Assembly: GCF_016653255.1 (NCBI RefSeq) | Contig: NZ_NHSD01000289.1 | Span: forward strand, 1-35,029 | DNA: 35,029 bases | Direction: 5' to 3' | Source of the DNA: Rhodobaculum claviforme | GTDB taxonomy: Bacteria; Pseudomonadota; Alphaproteobacteria; Rhodobacterales; Rhodobacteraceae | Notes under the pieces: generated by a model | Told to the model about the DNA's origin: nothing | Databases searched by the model: none | Seen by the model: the letters and a program-made list of their open reading frames with translations, nothing else | Translations under genes and position numbers: made by a program | Part shown: positions 16,098 through 23,611 of the stretch, in pieces | Position numbering within the stretch: position 1 is the stretch's first letter | Layout: the number at the start of each line of letters is the position of its first letter

Positions 16098-16119
16098 CTG
16101 TATGCAGGGCTGTATACAG
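16098..16119. promoter_or_regulatory. Tandem CTGTATRCAG operator for the GntR regulator
   Basis: CTGTATGCAG (16098-16107) and the perfect palindrome CTGTATACAG (16110-16119) are separated by two bases. They share the GTATAC-type core known for FCD-class GntR operators. They end about 10 bases upstream of the proposed TTG start, well placed for repression of the regulator's own operon. Confidence 0.65.
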
Positions 16120-16239
16120 CCGATCTGCCGCAGCCTGTGACGCGCCGGGAAGAACGTCAACACAAATTTGTCCGGACTGGCTGGCCGGGGCGCGCGGGCG
16201 CCAGGGGGAGGTGCATGTGCGGCCCAGCGCCGCGCGGCG

Positions 16240-17166
16240 TCAGATCGTGACCCGGTCCGCGCCCTTCAGGCCCAGCATCGCGCGCACCGCATCCGCGGGC
16301 ATCACCGTGCGGCCCAGCGCCTCGACCACGTCGCGGATCTTCGCCACCTGATCGGCGTTTGAGCGGGCAAGCTGGCCGCGCGCGATCGTCAGGTTGTCCT
16401 CCAGCCCGACGCGCACATGCCCGCCCATCGCCGCGGCCATGCTGACCAGCGGCATCTGGAACCGCCCCGCCGCCAGCACCGAGAACAGGTAGTCGTCGCC
16501 GAACAGCTTGTCGGCGATTCGCACCATATGGGTCAGGTTTTCCGGGTCCGGGCCCATCCCGCCCAGCACGCCGAACACGAACTGGATGAAGAACGGCGGC
16601 TTGATCAGCCCGCGATCGGCAAAGTGGCGCAGCATGGTGAGGTGGCTGAGGTCGTAGCACTCGAACTCGAACCGCGTGCCGCGGTCGCGGCCCAGCACCG
16701 TCAGGATATGGGCGATGTCGCGCGGCGTGTTCTTGAACACCAGATCGTCGGTCCCCTCCAGGAACGGGCGTTCCCAGTCGTGCAGCCAGTCGCGCTCGCG
16801 CGCCAGCATCGGATAGAGGGCAAAGTTCATCGTCCCCATGTTCAACGAGGCCATCTCGGGGGCGACCTGCAGCGGGGCGGCCAGCCGGTCGTCCAGCGTC
16901 ATCACCGCGCTGCCGCCCGTGGACAGGTTCAGCACCGCGTCGGTTTCCGCCGCCAGCCGGGGCAGGAACCCCATGAAATGTTCCGGCCGCGCCGAGGGGC
17001 GCCCGTCGGCGGGGTCGCGCGCGTGCAGATGCAGGATCGCGGCCCCGGCGCGGGCGGCCGCGATGCCCTGCTCCGCGATCTGCGCGCCCGTGACCGGCAG
17101 GTACGGCGACATCGACGGCGTGTGGATCGACCCTGTCAGCGCGCAGGTGATGAGGATGCCCGACAT
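16240..17166 (-). CDS. Beta-keto acid cleavage enzyme (BKACE / 3-keto-5-aminohexanoate cleavage family)
   Basis: This 308-residue TIM-barrel enzyme family uses zinc to cleave a beta-keto acid with acetyl-CoA, giving acetoacetate and a new acyl-CoA. Zinc ligands are visible as His46 and His48 in ILHLHARDP and Glu256 in VRVGLEDN; ITCALTGSIHTPS is the typical start. The family is broad, with many substrate groups, and this member's substrate cannot be set from sequence. The start lies 4 bases past the stop of the aminotransferase gene. It closes an operon of ABC importer, aminotransferase and BKACE, which suggests that it acts on the keto acid made by the aminotransferase. It replaces no lysine-fermentation pathway that I can see here. 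Confidence 0.9.
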   Translation of the reverse strand: MSGILITCALTGSIHTPSMSPYLPVTGAQIAEQGIAAARAGAAILHLHARDPADGRPSARPEHFMGFLPRLAAETDAVLNLSTGGSAVMTLDDRLAAPLQVAPEMASLNMGTMNFALYPMLARERDWLHDWERPFLEGTDDLVFKNTPRDIAHILTVLGRDRGTRFEFECYDLSHLTMLRHFADRGLIKPPFFIQFVFGVLGGMGPDPENLTHMVRIADKLFGDDYLFSVLAAGRFQMPLVSMAAAMGGHVRVGLEDNLTIARGQLARSNADQVAKIRDVVEALGRTVMPADAVRAMLGLKGADRVTI

Positions 17167-17170
17167 GCCC

Positions 17171-18529
17171 TCAGACCGTCTCGGACAGGGCGGGCGCGAT
17201 TTCCCGCCCCAGCTGCGCCAGCGCGGCGTCGAGCGTCTGGGTGATCTCGTCCAGATGCGTCTCGGTGACGATCAGCGGCGGGCAGACCATGATGTGATCC
17301 CCCTCCAGCCCGTCACGGGTGCGCCGGGAATAGACGATCAGCCCCATGTCGAACGCGATGTCCACGATGCGCTGGTGGACATTCAGATGCGCGGGCAGGG
17401 GGGTCTTGCGGTCGCGATCCGCCATGAACTCCATCGCCAGCAGCAGGCCGCGCCCGCGCACGTCGCCGATGATGGCGTGGCGATCCATCAGCCCGTCCAG
17501 CCGGGCGCGCAGGGCGCCTCCCATCCGGGCTGCGTTGGCGACCAGCCCCTGTGCCTCGATCTCGTCGATGACGGCGGCACCGGCGGCGCAGGCCAGCGGG
17601 TTGCCGGCATAGGTGAAGCCGTGCAGGAACCCGCCGCCGTCCAGCACCGCCTCCACCAGCCCGTCGCGTGCGGCGATGGCGCCGAGGGGGACGTAGCCGG
17701 CGGCGAAGCCCTTGGAGAGCACGATGATGTCGGGGTCCATGTCCCAGTGTTCCCCCGCCAGGAACCGCCCCGTGCGGCCCGCGCCGGTCATCACCTCGTC
17801 CAGGATCAGCAGCACGCCGTGGCGGCGGCACACGGCCTGCACCCCCTCCATGTAGCCCGCGGGCGGGACCAGCGCGCCGGTGGAGGCCCCGCCCACCGGC
17901 TCCACGATGAAGGCGAGCACGCTGTCGGGCCCTTCGGCCAGGATGCACGCCTCCAGCTGGGCTGCATAATGCGCGCCGGTGGCCGGGTCGTCGGGGTCGA
18001 GGCCGTCGAGGTACGCGCGCGGCGCGGGCACCTTGGGCATCTCGCGCATCATGGGCGCGAAGGGGTCGGTCAGCGGCGCGTAGCCGGTGATCGCCAGCGC
18101 GCCCAGCGTGCAGCCGTGATACGACGGCGTGCGGCTGATCACCTTCCACCGCGTGCCCTGTCCGATGGCCAGCGCGTGCTGGCGCGCGAGCTTCATCGCG
18201 GATTCCACCGCCTCCGACCCGCCCGAGACGAAGAAGACGCGGTTGATGCCGTCGGGGCAAAGTGCTGCCGTGCGCGCGGCCAGCCGCTCGGAGGCCTCCG
18301 TCTCGAACTGGAGCCGGTAGCCGAAGGTGGATTTCTCCATCTGCCGGCGCATCGCCTCCAGCACACGCTCGTTGGAATGGCCGATGTTGCACACCATCGC
18401 CCCGCTGGAGCCGTCCAGATACCGCTTGCCGTCCACATCCCACATGTAGACGCCTCGGGCCTGGTCCAGAACCGGGCGGCGCTGGCGGGACTGGTAGAAC
18501 AGATGGCTGCGGGTCATGGGGGCGTTCAT
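17171..18529 (-). CDS. Class III pyridoxal-phosphate aminotransferase
   Basis: This 452-residue protein matches the omega-/beta-amino acid and diamine transaminase group. GSSGAMVCNIGHS near the start, SGGSEAVESAMKLARQ (about 102-117) for phosphate binding, LILDEVMTG with Asp244 for the pyridine nitrogen, and SKGFAAGYVPLGA with Lys273 for the Schiff base are all in place. It has the usual family length. The start ATG overlaps the stop of the ATPase gene (ATGA), so it is coupled to the importer. It probably transaminates the imported amine, or the free amine made by the nearby hydrolases, and feeds BKACE. The amino donor and substrate are unknown. Confidence 0.93.
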   Translation of the reverse strand: MNAPMTRSHLFYQSRQRRPVLDQARGVYMWDVDGKRYLDGSSGAMVCNIGHSNERVLEAMRRQMEKSTFGYRLQFETEASERLAARTAALCPDGINRVFFVSGGSEAVESAMKLARQHALAIGQGTRWKVISRTPSYHGCTLGALAITGYAPLTDPFAPMMREMPKVPAPRAYLDGLDPDDPATGAHYAAQLEACILAEGPDSVLAFIVEPVGGASTGALVPPAGYMEGVQAVCRRHGVLLILDEVMTGAGRTGRFLAGEHWDMDPDIIVLSKGFAAGYVPLGAIAARDGLVEAVLDGGGFLHGFTYAGNPLACAAGAAVIDEIEAQGLVANAARMGGALRARLDGLMDRHAIIGDVRGRGLLLAMEFMADRDRKTPLPAHLNVHQRIVDIAFDMGLIVYSRRTRDGLEGDHIMVCPPLIVTETHLDEITQTLDAALAQLGREIAPALSETV

Positions 18530-19596
18530 CCGGGCAGGGCGGCGCAATCCTGCGGCCGCAGGGTCATGTGCACCTGCGCCCCGGCGGGAAAGGGGCGCGC
18601 GTCGATCATGTTGATGGCCTGAAGGGCGGTGTCGCCCGCGCGCAGGAAATAGCGCGCGGCCTGGCCCTGGTAATCCACCGCCTCGATGGTGGCGGGGGCG
18701 GACAGGGCGTCGCGGGCGGGAGCCTCGCGCAGGATCAGCTTCTCGGCGCGGACCACCAGCTTGGCGGGCCCCGCGCCCCCCAGATGCGGCGCGCGGGCCG
18801 ACGGCACGCGCACGGTGCCGAACACCGGCACCTCCAGCACCGCGCCCTCGGGGCCCCGCGACAGGCAGCGCCCCTCCAGGATGTTCGACGCGCCGAGGAA
18901 CCGCGCCACGAATTCCGAGGCGGGCGTTGTATAGACCTCCTCGGGGGCGCCGACCTGTTCGACGCGGCCGTTCGACATCACCACGATCCGGTCGGACATC
19001 GCCAGCGCCTCGGACTGGTCGTGGGTGACGAAAACGGTGGTGACGCCGATCCGCTCCTGGATGCGTTTCAGCTCCACGCGCATGTCCTCGCGCAGGTTGG
19101 CGTCGAGCGCTGACAGCGGTTCGTCCAGCAGCAGCACGTCGGGTTCGATCACGATGGCACGGGCCAGCGCGATGCGCTGCTGCTGGCCACCCGACAGCGC
19201 CTTGGGGTAGCGATCCCCCAGCTGCGGCAGCTGCACCAGCTCCAGCGCGTCGCGCACGCGGCGGGTGATCTCGTCGCGCGGGACCTTGCGGTAGCGCAGG
19301 CCGAAGGCGACGTTCTCGGCCACCGTCTTGTGCGGGAACAGCGCGTAGTTCTGGAACACGAGGCCAAGGTTGCGCTTGTGGATCGGCACGTCGTTGACGC
19401 GGCGCCCGCCGATGACGATCTCGCCCTCGGTCGGGTCCAGCAGCCCCGCGATCATCCGCAGCGTCGTGGTCTTGCCGCAGCCCGAGGGGCCGAGCAGGGT
19501 TACGAACGCCCCCTCGGGGATCGACAGCGAGGTCTTCTCCACCGCCGTGAAGGCGCCGAAGCGTTTGACGATGTTGTTCAGTTCCACCGCGCTCAA
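18526..19596 (-). CDS. ABC transporter ATP-binding protein, PotA-like
   Basis: This 356-residue cytoplasmic ATPase powers the importer encoded by the same operon. Walker A is GPSGCGKT at 36-43, the Q-loop Gln82, the signature LSGGQ at 134-138, Walker B VLLLDE at 154-159 and the switch His192. A TOBE-type C-terminal region extends from about 245, as in spermidine/putrescine and iron-type importers. GTATAC-like or other regulatory signals are absent in front of it; a strong hairpin separates it from the binding-protein gene. Its last codons overlap the aminotransferase start. The PotA-like type is clear, while the polyamine specificity is only a family tendency. Confidence 0.95.
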   Translation of the reverse strand: MSAVELNNIVKRFGAFTAVEKTSLSIPEGAFVTLLGPSGCGKTTTLRMIAGLLDPTEGEIVIGGRRVNDVPIHKRNLGLVFQNYALFPHKTVAENVAFGLRYRKVPRDEITRRVRDALELVQLPQLGDRYPKALSGGQQQRIALARAIVIEPDVLLLDEPLSALDANLREDMRVELKRIQERIGVTTVFVTHDQSEALAMSDRIVVMSNGRVEQVGAPEEVYTTPASEFVARFLGASNILEGRCLSRGPEGAVLEVPVFGTVRVPSARAPHLGGAGPAKLVVRAEKLILREAPARDALSAPATIEAVDYQGQAARYFLRAGDTALQAINMIDARPFPAGAQVHMTLRPQDCAALPG

Positions 19597-19619
19597 CGGC
19601 CGTCCCCCCGCGTGATGTG

Positions 19620-19643
19620 CCCCGCGCCCGGTCGGGCGCGGGG
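19620..19643 (-). terminator. Intercistronic GC hairpin after the ABC binding-protein gene
   Basis: CCCCGCGCCC and GGGCGCGGGG form a perfect 10-bp stem with loop GGTC. It lies 7 bases after the stop of the binding-protein gene and 23 bases before the ATPase start. There is no T-run, so read-through into the ATPase gene is expected at a reduced level. Confidence 0.6.
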
Positions 19644-19650
19644 TCGTGGC

Positions 19651-20793
19651 TCAGAATCCGCGCTGCACGCGGGCGAAGGTCTCGGACCACTCGGCCTCAT
19701 TGCCGTTCCAGTAGGTGGGATCGGCGAAGGTCAGCGCGTCCAGCGTGCCGGTGGGGTCATAGGCGGGCAGGGTGGGGATCTTCTCGCCCAGATCGACCTT
19801 GGTGCCATCGAGCGCGGGGGGATAGTTCTGCCCCTCGGCCACCGCGATGGAGGTCTCGGGCGCGAGCATGAAGTTCAGCAGCTCCTCGCACGCCTCCACC
19901 GGAGAGCCCTTGATGACGAACAGGCACTCCTGCCAGCCGAACCCGTTGGGCGGGTCGTAGTAGCCGATGTCGTAGCCCTGTTCCTGAAGGGCGGCGATGC
20001 GGCCCGACCAGCCCTCGGTGACATGGATCTCCCCTTCGGCGAGCAGGCTCATCAACTCCGCGCCCGAGCCCCAGTACTTCAGCGCAAGGTCGCGGTGGCT
20101 GCGGATCGCGTCCCAGGCGGCCTCCATGTCCTCGATGTCGTTGGGGTTCTGCCCCGTTTGCAGGGCTGCGTACCACATCCGGGTGCGCCAGTCGCTCCAG
20201 CCGCCGATGCGCCCCTCATGGGCCGGGTCGATCAGGATGGCGGCGCCCTTCTCGCGGATCTCCTCGTCCGAGATATGGGCGCGGTTGTAGGCCAGCCCCG
20301 TTGTGCCGTAGTTGTAGGGCACCGCCGACAGATGGTCCGGCGTGATCCGGCGATAGGCGGCTGTCAGCGCGTCCATCACCAGTTCCATGTTGGGGATGTT
20401 GTCGGTGTTCAGCTCCACATCCAGCCCGAAGTTCACATAGCGGGCATAGTCGAACACCCCCGAGAGGTGCGCGATGTTGTATTCCCCCTCGCGGCTCGAC
20501 CGCACCTGCGCAAGGTACTCGTCGCCGCCGGCGAATGTGCCGTCCACCACGTCGATGCCGGTGGCGGCGGTGTAGGGGTCGAACGCGTGGCGGCGGAACG
20601 CCTCGGACACCACGCCGCCCCAGCCGTCGAAGCGCACCTGCGTCACGTCCTGCGCGCGGGCCATGCGGGCGAACGGGGTCTGCACGCCGTACGCCAGCCC
20701 CGCGGCCCCCAGCAGGCCCAGAAAGCTGCGCCGCTCCAGATCGCCGTTGCGATAGCGTTCCAGCAGGCGCTCGTAGCGTTTGGTGTTGTCCAT
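19651..20793 (-). CDS. ABC transporter substrate-binding protein, PotD/PotF-like
   Basis: This 380-residue protein starts at an ATG behind AAGGAGAG. After a charged stretch comes ERRSFLGLLGAAGLAYG, a twin-arginine signal, with likely cleavage near ARAQ at about 46-48. It therefore seems to be exported folded by Tat to the periplasm. The mature part has VRFDGWGGVVSEAF and, later, VPYNYGTTGLAYNR, both typical of extracellular solute-binding family 1 proteins for polyamines. The pattern EGWSGRIAALQEQG also fits. It should capture the substrate for the two permeases. The ligand could be a polyamine, an opine-like compound or another cationic amine; sequence alone does not decide. Confidence 0.93.
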   Translation of the reverse strand: MDNTKRYERLLERYRNGDLERRSFLGLLGAAGLAYGVQTPFARMARAQDVTQVRFDGWGGVVSEAFRRHAFDPYTAATGIDVVDGTFAGGDEYLAQVRSSREGEYNIAHLSGVFDYARYVNFGLDVELNTDNIPNMELVMDALTAAYRRITPDHLSAVPYNYGTTGLAYNRAHISDEEIREKGAAILIDPAHEGRIGGWSDWRTRMWYAALQTGQNPNDIEDMEAAWDAIRSHRDLALKYWGSGAELMSLLAEGEIHVTEGWSGRIAALQEQGYDIGYYDPPNGFGWQECLFVIKGSPVEACEELLNFMLAPETSIAVAEGQNYPPALDGTKVDLGEKIPTLPAYDPTGTLDALTFADPTYWNGNEAEWSETFARVQRGF

Positions 20794-20828
20794 TGTCTCT
20801 CTCCTTGTCGGGGTTGGGGTGCGGTTCT

Positions 20829-21614
20829 TCAGACGCCGCGTTTCATGGAAAGCCAGCGCGCCAGCGCCGCGCCCAGGAGCGGCAGGCCAACGGTCAGCAG
20901 GATCATCACCGTGCCCAGCGCGTTGATCTCGGGGCTGATGGAGTTGCGCAGCATCGAGAAGATCTGCGTCGGCACGGTTTCAACCCCGCCGGGTTTCCAG
21001 AACAGCGTGCCGGTGATGTCATCGAAGGAAATGGTGAAGGCGAACAGCCCGCCCGCCGCGACGGCGGGCATCAGCAGCGGCAGGGTGACGGAAAAGAACG
21101 TCTGCATGGGCGAGGCGCCGAGGCTGAGCGCCGCCTCCTCCACATCGCGGCGGATGGACACCAGCCGCGCCTGCACCACCAGGATCACGAAGGGCAGGGT
21201 GAAGATCACATGCCCCGCCAGCAGCAGTGCGAAGCTCTTGCCGATGCCCAGCCAGTTGAGGAACAAAAGAAGCGCGACCGCCAGCACCACCTCGGGCACC
21301 AGGATGGGCGCGATCAGGACGGTGGTGATCAGGTTCTTGCCCGGCACCGCGTAGCGCACCAGCGCAAGGCTTGCGAGCACGCCGAGCGTGGTGGAGATCA
21401 GCGCCGTCAGCAGCCCCAGGATGATCGAGGTGCGAAACGCCCGCATCACCGCGTCGTTGTTCCACAGCGCCTCGAACCAGCGTAGCGACACGCCGGTCAT
21501 GGGAAAGCTGCCGAACTGGTTTTCGTTGAACGACAGCAGCACCACCACCGCCACCGGCAGGAACATGAACCCGTACACCAGGATCGTGTAGATGCGGATC
21601 AGCGACCACCCCAT
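20829..21614 (-). CDS. ABC transporter permease, PotC-like
   Basis: This 261-residue inner-membrane protein has six expected helices. It carries the permease EAA motif in EEAALSLGASPMQTFFSVTLP, where the ATPase docks. The ATG at 21614 lies one base after the stop of the other permease gene; a TTG three codons upstream is an alternative. AAGGGG lies about 10 bases in front. It forms the translocation channel together with the upstream permease. The family usually works with PotB-type partners on polyamines or similar compounds. Confidence 0.93.
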   Translation of the reverse strand: MGWSLIRIYTILVYGFMFLPVAVVVLLSFNENQFGSFPMTGVSLRWFEALWNNDAVMRAFRTSIILGLLTALISTTLGVLASLALVRYAVPGKNLITTVLIAPILVPEVVLAVALLLFLNWLGIGKSFALLLAGHVIFTLPFVILVVQARLVSIRRDVEEAALSLGASPMQTFFSVTLPLLMPAVAAGGLFAFTISFDDITGTLFWKPGGVETVPTQIFSMLRNSISPEINALGTVMILLTVGLPLLGAALARWLSMKRGV

Positions 21615-21615
21615 G

Positions 21616-22482
21616 TCACCCAAGCCCCTTGGTCAGCTGCGACATGCCCAGATACCGGTTGTAGATCGCCACCAGCACCCCCAGCACCATCAGCAGCAAC
21701 AGCGACAACGCGGAGCCCATGGGCCAGTTGAGCTGGGTGATGATCGCCTCGAACACCAGATTGGCGAACATCGCGTCGCGCGGGCCGCCCAGGATCAGCG
21801 GCGTGATGTAGGTCCCCGCCCCCAGCACGAAGCACAACAGCCCCCCCGCCGCGAGGCCCGGCAGCGACAGCGGCAGCGTCACCTGCAGAAATGCCTGCCA
21901 GCGCGTCGCCCCGAGCGAGGTCGCCGCGTCCTCCAGATTTGTGTCGATCCCCTCCAGGCTGACGTAGATGTTCAGCACCATGAACGGCAGCAGGAAATGC
22001 ACGAGGCCCAGGATCACCGTCCCTTCATTGTAGAGCATGCGGATCGGCTCCGAGATCACCCCCACGGACATCAGCGCGGTGTTCAACGCCCCCGAAGAGC
22101 CGAGGATGTTGATCCAGCTCATCGTGCGGATGATGTAGCTGATCCAGAACGGCAGCATCAGAAGCAGCAGCAGGATCAGCTTGTTGCCCCGCGACCGGGC
22201 GATGAAGTACGCCGCCGGATAGCCGAGAAGCGCACAGATCACCGTGGTGATCGCCGCGATCTTCAGCGTGTTGAGCAGGATGTAGCGAAAGAACGGGTCG
22301 GTCAGCGCGCGCTGCCAGTTGTCGAGGTGGAAGCCGGGCGTGTCCGCCCCCACCGCCGAGCGCAGCCAGAACGAATAGACCACGATGAACGCCAGCGGCA
22401 CCAGCAGCAGCAGCGTCACCGCCCCCAGTGCGGGCGAAAGCAGGATCCACGGCTGCCGCCGTTCGCGGGCCTCCACCGACAT
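21616..22482 (-). CDS. ABC transporter permease, PotB-like
   Basis: This 288-residue protein is the first gene of the importer operon. The start ATG at 22482 has AAGGA upstream; the open frame continues far beyond it, but that part is antisense to the LysR gene and not protein-like. The first helix is WILLSPALGAVTLLLLVPLA. The docking motif is LEDAATSLGATRWQAFLQVT. It lies divergent from the LysR gene, with 100 bases between the two starts, so both are probably controlled from that gap. The permease type is certain and the substrate unknown. Confidence 0.93.
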   Translation of the reverse strand: MSVEARERRQPWILLSPALGAVTLLLLVPLAFIVVYSFWLRSAVGADTPGFHLDNWQRALTDPFFRYILLNTLKIAAITTVICALLGYPAAYFIARSRGNKLILLLLLMLPFWISYIIRTMSWINILGSSGALNTALMSVGVISEPIRMLYNEGTVILGLVHFLLPFMVLNIYVSLEGIDTNLEDAATSLGATRWQAFLQVTLPLSLPGLAAGGLLCFVLGAGTYITPLILGGPRDAMFANLVFEAIITQLNWPMGSALSLLLLMVLGVLVAIYNRYLGMSQLTKGLG

Positions 22483-22547
22483 GCGCGCTGGTCCTTTTCC
22501 GGTTTCGGTCTGGCGGGCAGGTTGCAAATCCCCCGGGCATTTATCAA

Positions 22548-22571
22548 ATAGATAGCATGAATGTTGACTAT
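22548..22571. promoter_or_regulatory. Interrupted dyad, candidate LysR-type binding site
   Basis: The pattern ATAG-N4-CAT-N2-ATG-N4-CTAT is symmetric over 24 bases in an AT-rich pocket of the divergent intergenic region. It ends 11 bases before the LysR start and lies 66 bases from the importer operon start. LysR regulators usually bind such interrupted dyads containing T-N11-A. Confidence 0.5.
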
Positions 22572-22582
22572 AGGCGCGATCA

Positions 22583-23542
22583 ATGGATGAGCCCGGCGGC
22601 GCCGAGCGTCTGACCCGCGAGCTGGACTGGAACCTGCTGCGCAGCTTCGTGGTGCTGGCGCAATCGCGCTCGATCACCGATGCGGCGGAACGGTTGCGGC
22701 TGACCCAGCCGTCGGTCTCCACCGCGTTGAAACGGCTGGAGGAACGGGTCGGCAAGAAGCTGGTGGACCGCGCCCCGGGCCGCTTTGCCCTGACCCCCGC
22801 CGGAGAGGTGCTGTACCGCGAGGCGGTGGAGATCCACGGCGCCATCTATCGCCTGTCCACCCTGATGCGCGACATGACCGACGAGGTGACGGGCCATGTC
22901 CGCCTCGCGCTGGCCAGCCATGTGGTGTGCCCGCTTTTTGATCGGGTGCTGGCGGAATTCCACGCCGACCACCCCCGCGCGACGCTCTCGATCAGCGTGC
23001 AGCGCTCGGTCGCGGCGCTGGCGAGCGTGGCGGCGCGCAGCGCGTCGATGGCGGTGTGCCTCGTGCATCGGCGCGATCCCAAGCTGGAGTACCTGCGGCT
23101 CTATCGCGAACACTTCGGCCTGTTCTGCGGCCCGCCGCATCCGCTGTTCGGCCACGAGGGGCTGACGCAGGCCGATCTGGCCGGCCACGCCGCCGTCAGC
23201 TTCGAGACCGACCGGCTGCACGACGCGCTGCGCCCGGTCACCATGCTGCGCGCCCAGTCGGAGCTGAACGAGCACTTCGCCGGCACCTCCAGCCATCTGG
23301 AGGAGGTCCGCCGCATGGTCGTGGCCGGAATGGGCATCGGCCCGCTGCCGCTGCATGTGGTTGCCCGCGACGTGGCCGAGGGGCTGTTGTGGCGCCTGCC
23401 GCCCCATGACGCGCCCCCGGCCATCGACGTGCATCTGGTGTGGAACCCCAAGGCCGCGCTGAACCGCGCCGAGCAGTCGTTTCTCGACCGGTTGCGCGCG
23501 CGCATCGCCGCCACCCCGATCGAGGCGCGCACCTACGGCTGA
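22583..23542 (+). CDS. LysR family transcriptional regulator
   Basis: This 319-residue protein has the N-terminal helix-turn-helix at about 15-75 (LLRSFVVLAQSRSITDAAER, then TQPSVSTALKRLEERVG). A ligand-binding domain starts near residue 105 (TGHVRLALASHVVCP). The ribosome-binding site is weak, but ATGGATGAG is the only sensible start. It is divergent from the ABC importer operon and 69 bases upstream of the M20 amidohydrolase gene, so it could control both sides. The inducer is probably the imported compound or a breakdown product; that is inference from layout. Confidence 0.93.
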   Translation: MDEPGGAERLTRELDWNLLRSFVVLAQSRSITDAAERLRLTQPSVSTALKRLEERVGKKLVDRAPGRFALTPAGEVLYREAVEIHGAIYRLSTLMRDMTDEVTGHVRLALASHVVCPLFDRVLAEFHADHPRATLSISVQRSVAALASVAARSASMAVCLVHRRDPKLEYLRLYREHFGLFCGPPHPLFGHEGLTQADLAGHAAVSFETDRLHDALRPVTMLRAQSELNEHFAGTSSHLEEVRRMVVAGMGIGPLPLHVVARDVAEGLLWRLPPHDAPPAIDVHLVWNPKAALNRAEQSFLDRLRARIAATPIEARTYG

Positions 23543-23594
23543 TGCGGCGCCGGGCTTGCACATCCCCGGGCGCCGTCCCAAGCTGCCGTCACCC

Positions 23595-23600
23595 GTATAC
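23595..23600. promoter_or_regulatory. GTATAC core next to the M20 gene ribosome-binding site
   Basis: GTATAC, flanked as CCGTATACAA, overlaps the start of the AAGGAG site of the M20 gene. It matches the core of the GntR sites at 16098-16119. A single six-base core could occur by chance, though it is expected to be rare in DNA this GC-rich. Confidence 0.3.
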
Positions 23601-23611
23601 AAGGAGCCGCC

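Noticed and set aside
18530-19690. Fusion of an upstream frame to the aminotransferase (839 codons)
   Set aside because: The extra part is the out-of-frame shadow of the ABC ATPase gene, which carries all ATPase motifs in its own frame.
22483-22845. N-terminal extension of the PotB-like permease
   Set aside because: The extended part is antisense to the LysR gene and not protein-like; the ATG at 22482 has a good ribosome-binding site and starts just before the first helix.
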